A stretch of 64,000 nt of DNA from Amoeboaphelidium occidentale (Eukaryota; Aphelidiomycota; Aphelidea): the NCBI GenBank assembly GCA_023515795.1, contig JALGPX010000002.1, positions 96,293 to 160,292 on the forward strand. Direction: 5' to 3'. The position numbers and the translations under genes are program-made. Positions within the stretch are counted from its first letter, which is position 1; each line of letters starts with the position of its first letter. The notes below the pieces were generated by a model. It was given only the letters and a program-made list of their open reading frames with translations, was not told the origin of the DNA and did no database searches. Shown piece after piece: positions 63,670 to 64,000 of the stretch.

Positions 63670-64000
63670 TCAGTAATAAGACGGCTGAATGAATATTATA
63701 ATCAAAGAGATCACATAGAAAATACTAGTCAACTGATTAGCCATTCTCCACCTTCTTTGAGTTGGCGTATCCGCAAATATTAAAGAACCGATAAACCAAG
63801 TAATTCTATAAACAAGCATTAATTCAATTCATTGGAGAAACATTACCCTAGATAAAATCCAGCGATCCATAAAAACATCGCAATTGGTGGTGGTTCTTGA
63901 AGCACGACTATTTGTACAACTTTGACAATTTGAGTTCGTGGTGTTTCATCTTCCGCGGTAGTCTCTTGCGCGTTTTCTTCTTGAGCGTCTGTAGATGTTT
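63670..64000 (-). CDS. membrane protein, C-terminal part (cut by window end)
   Basis: Exons 63847-64000 (entering from the right edge) and 63670-63805 with a 41-nt intron encode the last 96 residues or so. An acidic Thr/Gln-rich stretch is followed by two hydrophobic helices (PPPIAMFLWIAGFYLGITWFIGSLIF and SIFYVISLIIIFIQPSYY) separated by ADTPTQRRWRMANQ. TTTATT at 63661-63666 is its poly(A) signal. Family unknown. The stop is 23 bp from that of the convergent small protein. Confidence 0.6.

Overview
The window is nuclear DNA from a compact-genome eukaryote. It holds 37 protein-coding genes in 64 kb (about 1.7 kb per gene), often 9 to 60 bp apart. I reconstructed 38 spliceosomal introns. All but one are 31-50 nt long and most have a CTAAC/CTAAT-like branch sequence just before the AG. 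AATAAA poly(A) signals follow many stops. Gene content points to a fungus or close relative: a Tpc1-type thiamine pyrophosphate carrier, a Pho80-type cyclin, Ipi1, an Mtf2-like mitochondrial protein and an AVT transporter. A CAAX-tailed PRL phosphatase, an ALKBH8-type AlkB protein, an RlmN-like radical SAM enzyme and a possible TMEM237 (ciliary transition zone) protein are unusual for yeasts and moulds. I therefore favour an early-diverging zoosporic lineage (chytrid, rozellid or aphelid grade). This is inference, not proof. I saw no rRNA, tRNA, CRISPR array or mobile element.

Layout. 1-8968: a cluster of secreted, low-complexity Pro/Lys/Cys/Gly-rich proteins (one 3' fragment, one very long Pro/Cys protein, one silk-like protein) around a small two-TM protein. 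Two assembly gaps inside the long gene are flanked by near-identical sequence, so they look like unmerged contig ends. 9519-26573: housekeeping genes: prefoldin 4, a WDR7-like V-ATPase regulator, a cyclin T/K, a DUF1295 reductase, a PHOSPHO-type phosphatase, the RlmN-like enzyme start-to-start with a BMT5-like methyltransferase, an F-box/WD40 protein, Tpc1, a TMEM237-like protein and poly(A)-binding protein.

27009-35724: the most distinctive region. Two tandem receptor-like proteins each have an N-terminal hydrophobic leader, about 21 WD40-like blades, one TM helix and a short protein-kinase domain. A single-pass Ser/Thr/Pro-rich membrane protein follows. 35777-39865: an Mtf2-like protein, the Trm9 methyltransferase and the AlkB half of ALKBH8 as separate genes with a Pho80-type cyclin between them, then a PRL phosphatase. 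40066-53217: an LMBD2-like membrane protein, ubiquitin E1, an AVT transporter, CHD1 and a C-CAP/SEC-C fusion. 53728-64000: PP2A scaffold A subunit, acetoacetyl-CoA synthetase, a dual-specificity phosphatase, a 7-TM protein, Ipi1, a stand-alone CBM48 protein and three small membrane proteins, the last cut by the window end.

The genes do not form one operon-like pathway. Themes that recur are tRNA/rRNA modification (Trm9, AlkB, RlmN-like, BMT5-like), cyclin and phosphatase signalling, and cell-surface or extracellular-matrix proteins.
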